Assembly: GCF_003946485.1 (NCBI RefSeq)
Contig: NZ_RHOJ01000003.1
Coordinates: 1 to 64,000 of the forward strand
Source: Lacticaseibacillus jixianensis
GTDB lineage: Bacteria > Bacillota > Bacilli > Lactobacillales > Lactobacillaceae
Reading direction: 5' to 3'
DNA: 64,000 bases
Below are positions 18,875 through 29,573 of this stretch, one piece after another. How positions within the stretch are numbered: position 1 is the first letter of the stretch; each line of letters starts with the position of its first letter. A program made the position numbers and the translations under genes. The notes beneath the pieces were generated by a model, which ran no database searches, was not told the DNA's origin, and saw only the letters and a program-made list of their open reading frames with translations.

Positions 18875-19714
18875 GTGGGCATCATTAAATACAAACCAAC
18901 GTCAAACGGCCGGCGGAACATGTCTGGTTCAGATTTCGCTGAAATCACCAAGACCAAGCCGGAAAAGACGCTGCTCGAAAGTCAGAGCCACACCGCGGGC
19001 CGGAACGCTCAGGGCCACATCACCGTGCGTCACCGTGGCGGCGGTCACAAGCAGTTCTACCGCACGATCGACTTCAAGCGGAATAAGGACGACGTGGTCG
19101 CGACCGTTAAGGCGATCGAATACGATCCGAACCGGACGGCTAACATTGCACTGCTTCACTACGAAGATGGGGTCAAGTCCTACATCCTCGCACCGAAGGG
19201 CCTGAACGTTGGCGATAAGATCGTTTCTGGTGATACGGTCGACATCAAGCCCGGCAACACAATGCCGCTGAAGAACATCCCTGATGGGACCACGATCCAC
19301 AACATCGAGCTTAAGCCTGGCAAGGGCGGCCAATTGGCCCGCTCCGCCGGCGCCTCTGCTCAGTTGCTTGGTAAGAACGACGACGGCAAGTACGTCACCG
19401 TTCGCCTGGCCTCCGGTGAAGTACGGATGATCCTGGCCGTTAACCGCGCCACGATCGGTGCTGTCGGCAACGAACAGCACGAACTGATCAGCATTGGTAA
19501 AGCTGGCCGCAAGCGCTGGTTGGGCTTCCGCTCGACCGTCCGTGGGTCAGTTATGAACCCTAACGATCACCCTCATGGTGGTGGTGAAGGTAAAGCACCA
19601 ATCGGCCGGCCATCACCACTCTCCCCATGGGGCAAGAAGACCTTGGGTAAGAAGACGCGTGATCACAAGGCGAAGTCCGAGAAGTTCATCGTACGTCACC
19701 GCAAGAACAAGTAA
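18875..19714 (+). CDS. rplB: Ribosomal protein L2
   Basis: L2 is a conserved 50S core protein needed for subunit joining and peptidyl transfer. The 279-residue protein starts at GTG 18875 behind AGGAGG. The C-terminal segment with the conserved histidine region ([14 protein letters not shown]) is present. Confidence 0.98.
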   Translation: MGIIKYKPTSNGRRNMSGSDFAEITKTKPEKTLLESQSHTAGRNAQGHITVRHRGGGHKQFYRTIDFKRNKDDVVATVKAIEYDPNRTANIALLHYEDGVKSYILAPKGLNVGDKIVSGDTVDIKPGNTMPLKNIPDGTTIHNIELKPGKGGQLARSAGASAQLLGKNDDGKYVTVRLASGEVRMILAVNRATIGAVGNEQHELISIGKAGRKRWLGFRSTVRGSVMNPNDHPHGGGEGKAPIGRPSPLSPWGKKTLGKKTRDHKAKSEKFIVRHRKNK

Positions 19715-19753
19715 TTTTTACTTTGAATTACACCGAATAAAGGAGGTCACACA

Positions 19754-20035
19754 ATGGGTCGCAGTCTTAAAAAAGGACCGTTCGCCGATGCACATCTTAT
19801 GAAGAAGATCGATGCGCAGAAGGATAACGATAAGAAGACGGTCATCAAGACCTGGTCTCGTCGTTCTACCATTTTCCCGAGTTTCATCGGGTACACCATC
19901 GCGGTTTACGATGGTCGCAAACACGTCCCAGTTTACGTTTCTGAAGATATGGTCGGTCACAAGCTGGGTGAATTCGTTCCGACACGGACCTTCCGTGGTC
20001 ACGCTAAGGACGATAAGAAAACAGCAGCACGCTAA
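19754..20035 (+). CDS. rpsS: Ribosomal protein S19
   Basis: S19 lies in the 30S head near the A-site tRNA. The 93 residues beginning [12 protein letters not shown] match the family. The Shine-Dalgarno is AAAGGAGG, 39 bases behind rplB. Confidence 0.97.
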   Translation: MGRSLKKGPFADAHLMKKIDAQKDNDKKTVIKTWSRRSTIFPSFIGYTIAVYDGRKHVPVYVSEDMVGHKLGEFVPTRTFRGHAKDDKKTAAR

Positions 20036-20053
20036 GAAAGGAGCACATGATTC

Positions 20054-20416
20054 ATGGCTGAAGAAATCACGTCTGCTACGGCGACGGCTAACACAGTTCG
20101 AATCGCGGCTCGCAAGGCGCGCCTGGTGATCGATCTGATCCGCGGCCGCGACGTCGCGGAAGCAATCGCTATTTTGGACTTCACGCCGCGCGCGGGCTCT
20201 CCAATTATTTCCAAGGTTCTGAAGTCCGCCATCGCGAACGCAGAACACAACTTTGACCTCGATGCGCAAAACCTTTACGTTAAGGAAGCTTTCGTTAACG
20301 AAGGCCCAACCCTGAAGCGGTTCCGGCCGCGCGCCAAGGGTTCTGCATCACCGATCAACAAGCGGACGAGTCACATTACCGTGACCGTCGCTGAGAAAGC
20401 CACAAAGGAGGGTTAA
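20054..20416 (+). CDS. rplV: Ribosomal protein L22
   Basis: L22 reaches into the exit tunnel near the macrolide site. The product has 120 residues and the conserved hairpin with RFRPRAKG. Start ATG 20054 follows AAAGGAG. rpsC begins two bases after its stop codon. Confidence 0.97.
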   Translation: MAEEITSATATANTVRIAARKARLVIDLIRGRDVAEAIAILDFTPRAGSPIISKVLKSAIANAEHNFDLDAQNLYVKEAFVNEGPTLKRFRPRAKGSASPINKRTSHITVTVAEKATKEG

Positions 20417-20418
20417 GC

Positions 20419-21081
20419 GTGGGTCAGAAAATTAATCCAATCGGTTTCCGTGTTGGCGTTATTCGCGATTGGGAATCCAAGTGGTACGCTGAGAAAGACT
20501 TTGCCAGCTACCTTCACGAAGACATCAAGATTCGGAAATTCATCAATGAAAAGCTTGCGGACGCCTCTGTTTCGACCATCGAGATCGAACGTGCCGCAAA
20601 CCGCGTGAACATTTCGATTCACACCGCTAAGCCGGGTATGGTTATCGGCAAGGGTGGCGCTCAGGTCGAGGCACTGCGCAAGCAGCTGAATGACCTGACA
20701 GGCCGCAAGGTTCACATCAACATCGTCGAAATCAAGAAACCTGATCTTGATGCCAAGCTGGTTGGCGAAAGCATCGCCGCTCAGCTTGAGCAGCGGGTTG
20801 CGTTCCGCCGGGCGATGAAGCAGGCGATGCAGCGCACCATGCGTGCCGGTGCCAAGGGCATCAAGACGCAGGCTGCTGGTCGTTTGAACGGGGCGGACAT
20901 TGCCCGTCGCGAGCACTACGCTGACGGCACCGTGCCGCTGCACACCCTGCGCGCAGACATTGACTACGCCTGGGAAGAAGCCCGCACGACTTACGGTCAG
21001 ATCGGGATCAAGACCTGGATCTACCGCGGCGAAATTTTGCCGGACAAGCCAAACCGGCAACCTGCGAAGGGAGGCAAATAA
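20419..21081 (+). CDS. rpsC: Ribosomal protein S3
   Basis: S3 forms part of the mRNA entry site and helicase of the 30S subunit. The product has 220 residues. It starts at GTG 20419 behind AAAGGAGG. The KH domain with GKGG lies at about residues 75-80. Confidence 0.98.
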   Translation: MGQKINPIGFRVGVIRDWESKWYAEKDFASYLHEDIKIRKFINEKLADASVSTIEIERAANRVNISIHTAKPGMVIGKGGAQVEALRKQLNDLTGRKVHINIVEIKKPDLDAKLVGESIAAQLEQRVAFRRAMKQAMQRTMRAGAKGIKTQAAGRLNGADIARREHYADGTVPLHTLRADIDYAWEEARTTYGQIGIKTWIYRGEILPDKPNRQPAKGGK

Positions 21082-21084
21082 CCC

Positions 21085-21519
21085 ATGTTAGTACCTAAGC
21101 GTGTGAAGCACCGTCGCGAATTCCGCGGCAAGATGCGTGGCGCAGCTAAGGGCGGCCGCAATGTCGACTTTGGTGATTATGGTCTGCAGTCGTTGGAATC
21201 CCACTGGATCTCTAACCGACAGATCGAAGCGGCTCGTGTCGCAATGACCCGTTACATGAAGCGTGGCGGGAAAGTTTGGATCAAGATCTTCCCTCAGAAG
21301 TCTTACACCTCCAAGGGTGTTGGGGTTCGTATGGGTAACGGGAAAGGCGCGCCATCCGGCTGGGTCGCAGTCGTTAAGCGCGAAAAAGTGATGTTCGAAG
21401 TTGGCGGCGTGCCAGAAGCCGTTGCCAAAGAAGCCTTGCGCCTCGCTTCCAACAAGCTTCCTGTCCGTACCAAGATCATTTCTCGTTCGGAAGGAGCTGA
21501 GCAATCTAATGAAGGCTAA
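21085..21519 (+). CDS. rplP: Ribosomal protein L16
   Basis: L16 organises the A site of the 50S subunit. The 144 residues start [19 protein letters not shown]. The gene begins three bases after rpsC and overlaps the start of rpmC by 11 bases. Confidence 0.98.
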   Translation: MLVPKRVKHRREFRGKMRGAAKGGRNVDFGDYGLQSLESHWISNRQIEAARVAMTRYMKRGGKVWIKIFPQKSYTSKGVGVRMGNGKGAPSGWVAVVKREKVMFEVGGVPEAVAKEALRLASNKLPVRTKIISRSEGAEQSNEG

Positions 21520-21703
21520 AGAAATCGCTGCATTAACCACTGAGGAAATGCTCGCAAAAGAAAAGCAGTACAAAGAAGAGCTGTTCAACCTGCGTTTTCA
21601 GCAGGCGACTGGTCAACTGGAGAACACTGCTCGGCTGAAGCAGGTACGCAAGAACATTGCGCGGATCAAGACTGTCCTGCGTCAGCAATCACTGAATAAA
21701 TAA
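21509..21703 (+). CDS. rpmC: Ribosomal protein L29
   Basis: L29 sits at the tunnel exit beside L23. The 64-residue product starts at ATG 21509 inside the end of rplP, behind GGAAGGAG. It is a helical protein with the family signature around [14 protein letters not shown]. The longer open frame reading back to 21401 is an artefact of the overlap. Confidence 0.96.
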   Translation: MKAKEIAALTTEEMLAKEKQYKEELFNLRFQQATGQLENTARLKQVRKNIARIKTVLRQQSLNK

Positions 21704-21723
21704 ACGGAAAGGAGACTATCACC

Positions 21724-21987
21724 TTGGCAGAACGTAATTCTCGTAAAGTTTATCAAGGCCGTGTTGTTTCTGACAAAATGGACAAGACGATCACCGTCCA
21801 AGTCAACACGACGAAGACGCACCCGGTATACGGCAAGCGTGTCAAGTACTCAAAGAAGTACTATGCACACGATGAAGAAAATGTCGCAAAAGTCGGCGAT
21901 CTGGTTCAGATCATGGAAACTCGTCCGATGTCTCGCAACAAGCGTTTCCGTTTATTGAACGTGGTCGAAAAGGCAGTTCGTATTTAA
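21724..21987 (+). CDS. rpsQ: Ribosomal protein S17
   Basis: S17 is an early-binding OB-fold protein of the 30S subunit. The 87-residue product starts at TTG 21724 behind AAAGGAG. The signature [14 protein letters not shown] is present. Confidence 0.96.
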   Translation: MAERNSRKVYQGRVVSDKMDKTITVQVNTTKTHPVYGKRVKYSKKYYAHDEENVAKVGDLVQIMETRPMSRNKRFRLLNVVEKAVRI

Positions 21988-22017
21988 TTTAAATACGTTT
22001 GAAAGGAGGACCAACCC

Positions 22018-22386
22018 GTGATTCAACAAGAAAGTCGTCTTAAAGTCGCTGACAACTCTGGTGCCCGCGAGTTGCTGGTGATCAAAGTGCTTGGCGGTTC
22101 TTACCGCAAGACTGGGAACATTGGTGACATCGTTGTGGCAACCGTAAAACAGGCTACACCAGGTGGCGTTGTCAAAGCCCACGATGTGGTCAAGGCCGTC
22201 ATCGTGCGCACCAAGTCGGGTGCCCGCCGCACTGATGGTTCCTACATCAAGTTCGACGAAAACGCCGCGGTCATCATTAACGCGGACAAGAGCCCACGGG
22301 GGACTCGTATCTTTGGACCAGTCGCACGCGAACTGCGTGACGGCGATTTCATGAAGATCGTTTCCTTAGCGCCTGAAGTCCTTTAA
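22018..22386 (+). CDS. rplN: Ribosomal protein L14
   Basis: L14 lies at the subunit interface. The 122-residue product starts at GTG 22018 behind AAAGGAGG. The start [16 protein letters not shown] is typical. Confidence 0.98.
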   Translation: MIQQESRLKVADNSGARELLVIKVLGGSYRKTGNIGDIVVATVKQATPGGVVKAHDVVKAVIVRTKSGARRTDGSYIKFDENAAVIINADKSPRGTRIFGPVARELRDGDFMKIVSLAPEVL

Positions 22387-22413
22387 TCATTCTGACCAAA
22401 TAGGAGGTGCGAC

Positions 22414-22758
22414 ATGAAAATCAAGACTGGTGATAAAGTTCGGGTCATGCGTGGTAAAGACGCCGGCAAAGAAGGTACGGTAACCAAGGTCCTGCTTAAG
22501 GCAGACAAGGTCATCGTCGAAGGCGTTAACATGATCAAGAAACACCAAAAGCCTAACAACGCGAACCCGCAAGGCGGGATCGTGGATAAGGAAGCAGCCA
22601 TCGCCGTTTCAAACGTGATGCTGCTGGATCCAGAAAGCAACAAGCCAACCCGCGTTGGTGCTGAAATTAAGGACGGCAAGAAGGTTCGGATCGCCAAGAA
22701 ATCTGGCAAAGAACTGACCGCTGCTGCGCCTGTAAAAACTGATGGGAAGGAGGACTAA
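22414..22758 (+). CDS. rplX: Ribosomal protein L24
   Basis: L24 initiates 50S assembly. It has 114 residues with an N-terminal KOW motif ([20 protein letters not shown]). Start ATG 22414 behind AGGAGG. rplE starts seven bases after it ends. Confidence 0.97.
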   Translation: MKIKTGDKVRVMRGKDAGKEGTVTKVLLKADKVIVEGVNMIKKHQKPNNANPQGGIVDKEAAIAVSNVMLLDPESNKPTRVGAEIKDGKKVRIAKKSGKELTAAAPVKTDGKED

Positions 22759-22764
22759 TCCCAG

Positions 22765-23307
22765 ATGGCAAATCGTTTACAAGAACGCTTTAACAAAGAG
22801 ATCGCACCGGCACTGGTAGAGAAGTTCAACTACAAGAGCACGATGCAGACCCCGCACGTTGAGAAGATCGTTTTGAACATGGGGGTCGGCGATGCCACAC
22901 AGAACGCCAAGCTCATGGACGAAGCCGTTGCTGAATTGGCTCAGATCTCCGGTCAACAGCCGCTGATCACCAAGGCCAAGAAGAGTATCGCGAACTTCCG
23001 CCTGCGTGAAGGCATGTCGATTGGCGCCAAGGTCACCCTGCGTGGCGAGCGTATGTACGACTTCTTGGACAAGCTGATCAACGTCTCCCTGCCACGTGTG
23101 CGTGACTTCCACGGGATCTCTCCTAAGTCCTTCGACGGCCGGGGCAACTACACCCTGGGCTTGAAGGAACAACTGATCTTCCCAGAAATTGATTACGATC
23201 AGGTCAACCGCGTTCGCGGCTTGGACGTCGTTATCGTTACCACTGCAAATACTGACGAGGAAGGCCTCGAACTGCTGAAGCAGCTCGGCATGCCTTTCGC
23301 TAAATAA
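22765..23307 (+). CDS. rplE: Ribosomal protein L5
   Basis: L5 binds 5S rRNA in the central protuberance. The 180 residues carry the family segments [11 protein letters not shown] and [19 protein letters not shown]. Its Shine-Dalgarno GGAAGGAGG overlaps the end of rplX. Confidence 0.98.
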   Translation: MANRLQERFNKEIAPALVEKFNYKSTMQTPHVEKIVLNMGVGDATQNAKLMDEAVAELAQISGQQPLITKAKKSIANFRLREGMSIGAKVTLRGERMYDFLDKLINVSLPRVRDFHGISPKSFDGRGNYTLGLKEQLIFPEIDYDQVNRVRGLDVVIVTTANTDEEGLELLKQLGMPFAK

Positions 23308-23320
23308 AGGAGGGTCACAC

Positions 23321-23506
23321 TTGGCTAAGAAGTCGATGATCGTGAAGAACAACCGGCCTGCAAAGTTCGCAGTGCAAGAATACACACGCTGCCAACGTTG
23401 TGGTCGTCCGCATTCTGTTTATCGTAAGTTCAAACTCTGCCGGATTTGCCTTCGTGAATTAGCTCATGCCGGTCAAATTCCTGGTATGCGCAAAGCTAGC
23501 TGGTAA
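23321..23506 (+). CDS. rpsZ: Ribosomal protein S14, zinc-binding short type
   Basis: This is the short 61-residue S14 with two CxxC pairs (CQRC and CRIC) that hold zinc. It starts at TTG 23321 behind AAAGGAGG. A zinc-free paralogue may exist elsewhere in the genome, as in many Firmicutes; none is in this window. Confidence 0.96.
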   Translation: MAKKSMIVKNNRPAKFAVQEYTRCQRCGRPHSVYRKFKLCRICLRELAHAGQIPGMRKASW

Positions 23507-23536
23507 ACCGAAACCCAGTCAAAGGAGGTTAAATCA

Positions 23537-23935
23537 ATGGTCTTGACCGATCCAATCGCAGATTACTTGACCCGTATTCGCAACGCCAACATGGTGCGTC
23601 ACGAATCCCTGGTCGTACCTGCATCTAAGATGAAAATCAACATTTCCGAGATCCTCAAGCAAGAAGGCTTCATCCGTGATTACGAAGTGATCGAGGATGA
23701 TAAGCAAGGCGTCATTCGCTTGTTCCTGAAGTACGGGAAGAACAATGAACGCGTTATTTCCGGCTTGAAGCGCATCTCTAAGCCTGGCCTGCGCTCCTAC
23801 GTGAAGGCTGACGCTGTGCCGAAGGTCTTGAACGGCCTTGGCATCGCCATCCTGTCCACTCCTGAAGGTGTGATCACCGACAAGGAAGCGCGCGCGAAGA
23901 ACGTTGGCGGCGAAGTACTCGCCTACGTTTGGTAA
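23537..23935 (+). CDS. rpsH: Ribosomal protein S8
   Basis: S8 is a central-domain 30S assembly protein and the spc operon regulator in E. coli. It has 132 residues, begins [17 protein letters not shown] and follows AAAGGAGG. Confidence 0.98.
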   Translation: MVLTDPIADYLTRIRNANMVRHESLVVPASKMKINISEILKQEGFIRDYEVIEDDKQGVIRLFLKYGKNNERVISGLKRISKPGLRSYVKADAVPKVLNGLGIAILSTPEGVITDKEARAKNVGGEVLAYVW

Positions 23936-23965
23936 GATAAAACTTTAAAAAGGAGGTGCCTCCAA

Positions 23966-24496
23966 GTGAGTCGTATTGGTTATAAAGCAATCACCGTGCC
24001 GGCTGGCGTTACTGTCACCGTCGACGGCGAAAACATCACCGTAAAGGGCCCGAAGGGTGAGATGACTCGCCACTTTGCCCCAGAAATTTCCATGACGCAA
24101 GACGGCAACGAGATCAAGTTCGACCGTCCCGACGATTCGTTCAAGGCTGTCCACGGGACAACGCGTGCCAACCTGAACAACATGATCGTCGGTGTTACCG
24201 AGGGCTTCAAGAAAAACATGAAGCTGGTCGGGGTCGGCTACCGTGCTCAAAAGCAGGGCGACAAGCTTATTTTGAACGTCGGCTATTCTCACCCCGTTGA
24301 AATGACCCCGCCGAAGGGAATCGAATTCGACGTGCCTAGCAACACCGAGATCACCGTTTCCGGGATCTCCAAGCAGGTCGTTGGTCAGTGGGCCGCCGAG
24401 ATCCGTGCGGTCCGTTCCCCAGAGCCTTACAAAGGCAAGGGGATCCGTTACGTTGACGAATACGTTCGGCGTAAGGAAGGTAAGACTGGTAAGTAG
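23966..24496 (+). CDS. rplF: Ribosomal protein L6
   Basis: L6 sits near the factor-binding site of the 50S subunit. The 176-residue product starts at GTG 23966 behind AAGGAGGTG. The C-terminal signature [11 protein letters not shown] is present. The gap to rplR (132 bases) is unusually long for this operon. Confidence 0.97.
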   Translation: MSRIGYKAITVPAGVTVTVDGENITVKGPKGEMTRHFAPEISMTQDGNEIKFDRPDDSFKAVHGTTRANLNNMIVGVTEGFKKNMKLVGVGYRAQKQGDKLILNVGYSHPVEMTPPKGIEFDVPSNTEITVSGISKQVVGQWAAEIRAVRSPEPYKGKGIRYVDEYVRRKEGKTGK

Positions 24497-24628
24497 TCTG
24501 CCGGTTAATTTCGGGGTGAAGGTTCTCTTCGCCCGTGTCATGCGCCTGGGGCTGCGTCACTGGGCGGCTGAAACTCAGCCGACCTAGTTCATCACCGCCT
24601 CAAGCAGCTAATCAAAGGAGTGAACATT
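24497..24628 (+). other. Spacer with hairpin between rplF and rplR
   Basis: No gene is seen. The spacer contains a perfect six-base-pair hairpin (cggctg-aaact-cagccg, 24565-24581). Most gaps in this superoperon are below 60 bases, so this one may hold a processing or regulatory structure. Confidence 0.4.
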
Positions 24629-24988
24629 GTGATTTCCAAGCCAGATAAAAACAAGACCCGGCAACGGCGTCACGCACGCGTCCGGGGTAAGATTTCTGGT
24701 ACGAGCGAGCGCCCACGCTTGAACATTTTCCGTTCAAATAAAAACATCTACGCGCAATTAATTGATGACGTAGCGGGTGTGACGCTAGCAAGTGCCTCCA
24801 CTCTCGACAAAGAAGTATCTGATGACGCAAACAAGACCGAGCAGGCAAAGCAGGTTGGCGAATTGGTTGCCAAGCGCGCCGTTGCTGCTGGTCATAAAGT
24901 AGTGGTCTTTGACCGTGGTGGTTACCTCTATCATGGTCGCGTGCAGGCGCTTGCAGAAGCGGCTCGCGAAAACGGCCTTGAATTCTAA
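24629..24988 (+). CDS. rplR: Ribosomal protein L18
   Basis: L18 binds 5S rRNA together with L5. GTG 24629 is chosen because it follows AAAGGAG and gives [12 protein letters not shown] as in relatives; this yields 119 residues. A GTG three codons upstream overlaps the Shine-Dalgarno. Confidence 0.96.
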   Translation: MISKPDKNKTRQRRHARVRGKISGTSERPRLNIFRSNKNIYAQLIDDVAGVTLASASTLDKEVSDDANKTEQAKQVGELVAKRAVAAGHKVVVFDRGGYLYHGRVQALAEAARENGLEF

Positions 24989-25011
24989 CAAAGAAGGAGG
25001 AAAACCAATCC

Positions 25012-25521
25012 ATGGCATCATATATTGATCCAAACCAACTAGACCTGGAAGATCGCGTCGTGTCGATCAACCGTGTCACTAAAGTTGTCAAAGGTGGTCG
25101 TCGGCTGCGTTTTGCATCCATCGCGATCGTCGGCGACAAGCACGGTCACGTCGGCTTCGGGACCGGTAAGGCCCAGGAAGTGCCAGAAGCGATCCGCAAA
25201 GCGGTCGAAGACGCCAAGAAGAACCTGATCGAAGTGCCAATCGTTGGCACGACGATCCCTCACGAAGCGATCGGTCACTTCGGCGCTGGTGAAGTTTTGC
25301 TTAAGCCAGCCGTTGAAGGGTCCGGGGTTGCCGCCGGCGGTGCGGTCCGTGCCGTGATGGAACTGGCCGGCATCATCGATGTCACCAGCAAGTCGCTTGG
25401 CCGGAACACGCCGATCAACATGATCCGCGCGACGATGGACGCTCTTACGCAGCTTAAGACTGTTCAGGAAGTGGCTGAACTCCGCGGCGTATCCGTATCG
25501 CACTTGCAAGAACAAAACTAG
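25012..25521 (+). CDS. rpsE: Ribosomal protein S5
   Basis: S5 lies at the mRNA entry site and affects accuracy. The product has 169 residues and the double-stranded RNA-binding segment with [10 protein letters not shown]. The Shine-Dalgarno is AAGGAGG. No change at the usual spectinomycin-site loop is evident. Confidence 0.97.
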   Translation: MASYIDPNQLDLEDRVVSINRVTKVVKGGRRLRFASIAIVGDKHGHVGFGTGKAQEVPEAIRKAVEDAKKNLIEVPIVGTTIPHEAIGHFGAGEVLLKPAVEGSGVAAGGAVRAVMELAGIIDVTSKSLGRNTPINMIRATMDALTQLKTVQEVAELRGVSVSHLQEQN

Positions 25522-25532
25522 GAGGGCACATC

Positions 25533-25718
25533 ATGGCGCAATTAAAAATTACATTGACCCGCAGTGCTGCTCACCGGTTGCCTAAGCAACGCAAGATTGT
25601 TAAGGAATTGGGTCTGGGCCGTGTCAACAGCTCAGTCGTCAAGCCTGACAACGACGCAACACGCGGTGCGGTTTTTCAGATTTCCCACTTGGTTTCTGTT
25701 GAAGAAGTCAAGGACTAA
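25533..25718 (+). CDS. rpmD: Ribosomal protein L30
   Basis: A 61-residue 50S protein beginning [15 protein letters not shown], with Shine-Dalgarno AGGAGG and a gap of 11 bases behind rpsE. Confidence 0.96.
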   Translation: MAQLKITLTRSAAHRLPKQRKIVKELGLGRVNSSVVKPDNDATRGAVFQISHLVSVEEVKD

Positions 25719-25748
25719 TCCATTACGCAAAAAGGAGGTGCCACACGA

Positions 25749-26189
25749 ATGAAGTTACACGAATTAAAACCGAATGACGGTGCACGCCAAGCACGCAAGC
25801 GCGTTGGCCGCGGGACTTCCAGCGGTACTGGTAAGACTGCTGGTAAAGGGACCAAGGGTCAACTGGCTCGCCAGGGCGGCAAGACGCGGCTTGGGTTCGA
25901 AGGTGGCCAGATGCCACTGTTCCGGCGCATGCCGAAGCGCGGCTTCAAGAACATCAACCGCAAAGACTTTGCAATCCTGAACGTCGAAGAGCTTAACCGC
26001 TTCGATGAAGGGACCGAAGTAACCCCAGCCCTGCTAGTTGAGACCGGCTTGATCAAGAACGAAAAAGACGGTATCAAGTTGTTGGGTAACGGCAAGCTGG
26101 ATAAGAAGCTGACCGTTAAAGTTAACAAGGCTTCCGAAGCTGCCAAAGGCGCAGTCGAAGCAGCAGGCGGTTCGCTTGAGGTGATCTAA
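25749..26189 (+). CDS. rplO: Ribosomal protein L15
   Basis: L15 is a late-assembly 50S protein. Its 146 residues show the glycine- and basic-rich N-terminal half ([18 protein letters not shown]). The stop codon overlaps the secY start by one base. Confidence 0.97.
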   Translation: MKLHELKPNDGARQARKRVGRGTSSGTGKTAGKGTKGQLARQGGKTRLGFEGGQMPLFRRMPKRGFKNINRKDFAILNVEELNRFDEGTEVTPALLVETGLIKNEKDGIKLLGNGKLDKKLTVKVNKASEAAKGAVEAAGGSLEVI

Positions 26190-27502
26190 TGCTGAAAACC
26201 CTCGTTAACGCATTTAAGGTCAAGGACATCCGTAACAAGATCCTCTTCACCTTGGGCGTTTTGCTGGTTTATCGACTAGGGGCGCAGATCGCAGTGCCTG
26301 GCGTTAATGCTAAGGCCTTGACGCAGGTCGGATCGACCGGCTTGATCTCCTTGCTCGACACCGTTTCCGGTGGCGGGTTAGCCAACTACTCGATCTTCTC
26401 AATGGGGGTCTCACCGTACATCACGGCGCAAATCGTCGTTCAACTGCTGCAGACGGACATCGTGCCGAAGTTTGTTGAATGGGGCAAGCAAGGGGAAGTT
26501 GGCCGGCGCAAGCTGAACCAAGTGACCCGGTACCTGACCATCTTCCTGGGCTTCTTCCAGGCGGTCGGGATCACAGCGGGCTTCCAGCAACTCTCCGCAC
26601 TGGGTTTAGTTAAGAACCCAACGATCCAGACGTACGTCGTCATCGGGATCATCCTGACTGGGGGCACCATGCTCCTGACTTGGATGGGCGAGCAAATCAC
26701 AGACAAAGGGATCGGTAATGGGGTGTCGATGATCATCTTCGCCGGCATCATTGCCCGCCTCCCTAGTGGGGTCGCTTCTCTGTGGCGTGATAACATCACG
26801 AACAACGATCCTGCTGATCGCTGGCAGGGCATCCTGTTCATGGTCGCCCTAGTCGTCGTCGTGCTGCTGGTCGTGACCTTCGTGACCTGGGTCCAACAGG
26901 CCAACCGGAAGATCCCGATTCAGTACACGCGCCGGGTCGCTGCTTCTGGTAGTGAAAGCTACCTGCCGCTGAAGGTCAACGTGGCCGGGGTGATCCCAGT
27001 CATCTTCGCCAGTTCGTTCATTATCACGCCGCAGACGATCCTGATGGCCTTCGCCAAACGGTTCCAAGGTGCCGGCTGGTATGAAACCATGACGAACATC
27101 TTCAACATGCAGACGACACCAGGGGTCGTCATTTACACGATCCTGATCGTCCTGTTCACGTTCTTCTATGCTTTTGTCCAGGTCAACCCGGAAAAAGTGC
27201 AGGAGAATTTGACCAAGCAGGGGTCATACATTCCTGGTGTGTGGCCTGGCAAGGAAACTGAGAAGTATCTGTCCAGCTTGCTGATGCGGCTGTCGACGGT
27301 CGGGGCGTTGTTCCTTGGCTTTGTCGCACTGCTGCCGCAGCTGGCCGCCAACCTTTGGGGCTTGCCTCAAAGCATTGGGCTGGGCGGAACGAGTCTTCTG
27401 ATCGTCGTGATGACGGCGATCGAACTGGTTCGCCAGCTTGATGGGTTGCTGATGAAGCGCGAGTACATCGGGTTTATCCGCGATGATCTCGTGAAGAATT
27501 AG
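26189..27502 (+). CDS. secY: SecY, core of the protein translocation channel
   Basis: SecY forms the membrane channel for secreted and membrane proteins, driven by SecA or the ribosome. The 437-residue protein has about ten membrane helices. The plug region follows the first helix and the conserved cytosolic loop before helix 6 includes the RRV segment. It is coupled to rplO (taatg). adk starts ten bases after it. Confidence 0.98.
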   Translation: MLKTLVNAFKVKDIRNKILFTLGVLLVYRLGAQIAVPGVNAKALTQVGSTGLISLLDTVSGGGLANYSIFSMGVSPYITAQIVVQLLQTDIVPKFVEWGKQGEVGRRKLNQVTRYLTIFLGFFQAVGITAGFQQLSALGLVKNPTIQTYVVIGIILTGGTMLLTWMGEQITDKGIGNGVSMIIFAGIIARLPSGVASLWRDNITNNDPADRWQGILFMVALVVVVLLVVTFVTWVQQANRKIPIQYTRRVAASGSESYLPLKVNVAGVIPVIFASSFIITPQTILMAFAKRFQGAGWYETMTNIFNMQTTPGVVIYTILIVLFTFFYAFVQVNPEKVQENLTKQGSYIPGVWPGKETEKYLSSLLMRLSTVGALFLGFVALLPQLAANLWGLPQSIGLGGTSLLIVVMTAIELVRQLDGLLMKREYIGFIRDDLVKN

Positions 27503-27512
27503 GAGGATCGAC

Positions 27513-28166
27513 ATGAATCTCATTTTAATGGGACTGCCTGGTGCCGGTAAGGGGACCCAAGCGGAGCGCATCGAGGATGCGTACCCGATTGCCCACATCA
27601 GCACAGGCGACATGTTCCGCGAAGCGATGGCGAACGGTACCGCCATGGGGAAGCAGGCCAAAAGCTACATTGATCAAGGACAGCTGGTTCCCGACAGTGT
27701 CGTTGAGGGCATGGTGAAGGAGCGTTTGCAGCAAAAGGATACCGATCAGGGTTTCATGCTTGATGGGTTTCCGCGGACGCTGGCTCAGGCCGAAGCGCTT
27801 GAGACCATCACTAAGGAGCTGAATAAGCCCCTCGATGCCGTCATCAATATTGACGTTAAGCCTGAGGTGCTGATCGATCGCCTGTCCGGGCGGTACATCT
27901 GCAAGACCTGCGGCGCGACGTACCATAAGCTCTATCATCCGACTAAGGTGGCTGGGACTTGCGACCGTTGTGGCGGTCACGAGTTCTTCCAGCGCGAGGA
28001 TGACAAGCCGGAAACGGTGAAAAATCGCCTGAAAGTCAACATCGAGGAGAACACGCCGCTGATCGATTTCTATCAGAAGCGGGATCTGCTCTTTACCGTC
28101 AACGGTGATCAGGACATTGACTTGGTCTTCGCTGACGTCCAAGCGGTCTTGAAACAACTCAACTAA
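27513..28166 (+). CDS. adk: Adenylate kinase
   Basis: Adk converts ATP and AMP to two ADP. The 217-residue product has the P-loop GLPGAGKGT at 8-16. Its lid carries a four-cysteine zinc site at Cys130, Cys133, Cys150 and Cys153, typical of Gram-positive enzymes. Start ATG 27513 behind AGGAGG. No map gene follows, unlike Bacillus. Confidence 0.98.
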   Translation: MNLILMGLPGAGKGTQAERIEDAYPIAHISTGDMFREAMANGTAMGKQAKSYIDQGQLVPDSVVEGMVKERLQQKDTDQGFMLDGFPRTLAQAEALETITKELNKPLDAVINIDVKPEVLIDRLSGRYICKTCGATYHKLYHPTKVAGTCDRCGGHEFFQREDDKPETVKNRLKVNIEENTPLIDFYQKRDLLFTVNGDQDIDLVFADVQAVLKQLN

Positions 28167-28210
28167 CGCGTCGCCACGACCTGACTGTTTTCAAACGGGT
28201 CGAATTATGT

Positions 28211-28251
28211 TACAATGTCGCGGTATGCGCTGAGGGCTTGCCCTCACCGCG
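28211..28251 (+). promoter_or_regulatory. Possible internal promoter and hairpin ahead of infA
   Basis: A TACAAT hexamer (28211-28216) lies in the adk-infA gap. It is followed at once by a nested hairpin whose outer stem is cgcgg with ccgcg and whose inner stem is tgaggg with ccctca. No good -35 is seen. It could be an internal promoter for the alpha operon. Confidence 0.45.
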
Positions 28252-28291
28252 TTTTCGCGTGTGATCCAGACAATTAGGAGGAATTTATTTC

Positions 28292-28510
28292 GTGGCAAAA
28301 GACGATGTGATCGAGATCCAGGGCACCGTGGTCGATACTTTACCGAACGCGATGTTCAAAGTCGAACTTGAAAACGGGGCGACCATCCTGGCCCACGTCT
28401 CTGGCAAAATTCGGATGCACTACATCCGTATCCTGCCAGGTGACAAGGTGACAGTCGAATTGTCTCCTTACGATCTGACCAAGGGCCGGATCACCTACCG
28501 TTTCAAGTAA
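28292..28510 (+). CDS. infA: Translation initiation factor IF-1
   Basis: IF-1 occupies the 30S A site during initiation. The 72-residue OB-fold protein starts at GTG 28292 behind AGGAGG. Typical segments are [19 protein letters not shown] and ITYRFK. Confidence 0.98.
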   Translation: MAKDDVIEIQGTVVDTLPNAMFKVELENGATILAHVSGKIRMHYIRILPGDKVTVELSPYDLTKGRITYRFK

Positions 28511-28589
28511 GTGTGTGGCCAACCGCTGCACCTAAATTGCCAGACCAAATCGCAGTTCGGCTGCGTTTTCCAAGAGGAGGCTATACATC

Positions 28590-28709
28590 ATGAAAGTACG
28601 TCCATCTGTTAAAAAGATGTGCGAGCACTGCAAGGTTATCCGCCGGCATGGCCGCGTCATGATCATCTGCTCTGCTAACCCGAAGCACAAACAGCGCCAA
28701 GGTTCATAA
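28590..28709 (+). CDS. rpmJ: Ribosomal protein L36, zinc-binding type
   Basis: A 39-residue protein beginning [14 protein letters not shown]. The zinc ligands Cys11, Cys14, Cys27 and His33 are present (C-x2-C-x12-C-x5-H). The Shine-Dalgarno is GAGGAGG. It sits between infA and rpsM, the normal order. Confidence 0.96.
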   Translation: MKVRPSVKKMCEHCKVIRRHGRVMIICSANPKHKQRQGS

Positions 28710-28732
28710 ACTAAACTAGGAGGTGTCATCAT

Positions 28733-29098
28733 ATGGCTCGTATCGCAGGTGTTGACTTGCCCCGCGGCAAGCAAATCGTCATCGCGCTGACCTATATTTA
28801 TGGGATCGGCAACACGACCGCCCAGAAGATCCTGAAGGAAGCCGGCGTTCCAGAGAACGTTCGCGAAGAAGACCTGACCCCTGACCAGGAAGACAAGATC
28901 CGTGCAGCCGTCGACAACGTTAAAGTTGAAGGCGACCTGCGCCGTGAAGTTAACCTGAACATCAAGCGGCTTCAGGAAATTGGTTCGTATCGTGGCATGC
29001 GTCACCGCCGTGGTCTGCCCGTTCGCGGTCAGAACACCAAGAATAACGCACGCACTCGCAAGGGTAAGAAAGTTACCATTGCCGGCAAGAAGAAATAA
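28733..29098 (+). CDS. rpsM: Ribosomal protein S13
   Basis: S13 contacts the 50S subunit and P-site tRNA. It has 121 residues, starting [14 protein letters not shown], with the basic tail [15 protein letters not shown]. Start ATG 28733 behind AGGAGG. Confidence 0.98.
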   Translation: MARIAGVDLPRGKQIVIALTYIYGIGNTTAQKILKEAGVPENVREEDLTPDQEDKIRAAVDNVKVEGDLRREVNLNIKRLQEIGSYRGMRHRRGLPVRGQNTKNNARTRKGKKVTIAGKKK

Positions 29099-29118
29099 AT
29101 AAAGGAGGTTAGAATTCG

Positions 29119-29508
29119 ATGGCAGTTAGAAAAACCACTCGCAAGCGCCGTGTTCGCAAGAACATTGAGACCGGCGTTGCGCACATCCACTCCACGTTCA
29201 ACAACACGCTGGTCATGATCACCGACCCGCGTGGTAACGCGATCGCCTGGTCTTCCGCCGGTGCCCTGGGCTTTAAGGGTTCCCGTAAGTCCACTCCGTT
29301 TGCTGCACAGATGGCTGCTGAAGCCGCTGCGAAGGAATCGATGGAGCACGGCATGAAGTCCGTTGAAGTTGCTGTTAAGGGCCCTGGTTCCGGCCGTGAA
29401 GCTGCGATCCGTTCCCTTCAAGCAACAGGTCTTGAAGTGACCGCGATCCGCGACGTGACCCCAGTGCCGCATAACGGTTCTCGTCCTCCAAAGCGTCGTC
29501 GTGTGTAA
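29119..29508 (+). CDS. rpsK: Ribosomal protein S11
   Basis: S11 shapes the 30S platform. The 129 residues end in the conserved [11 protein letters not shown]. Start behind AAAGGAGG. Confidence 0.98.
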   Translation: MAVRKTTRKRRVRKNIETGVAHIHSTFNNTLVMITDPRGNAIAWSSAGALGFKGSRKSTPFAAQMAAEAAAKESMEHGMKSVEVAVKGPGSGREAAIRSLQATGLEVTAIRDVTPVPHNGSRPPKRRRV

Positions 29509-29573
29509 TTGTTACCCCACCATTTCAAGTTTGGGCAACGTTCACTTCTCGTTTTGAAAGGGGTACAAACTAG

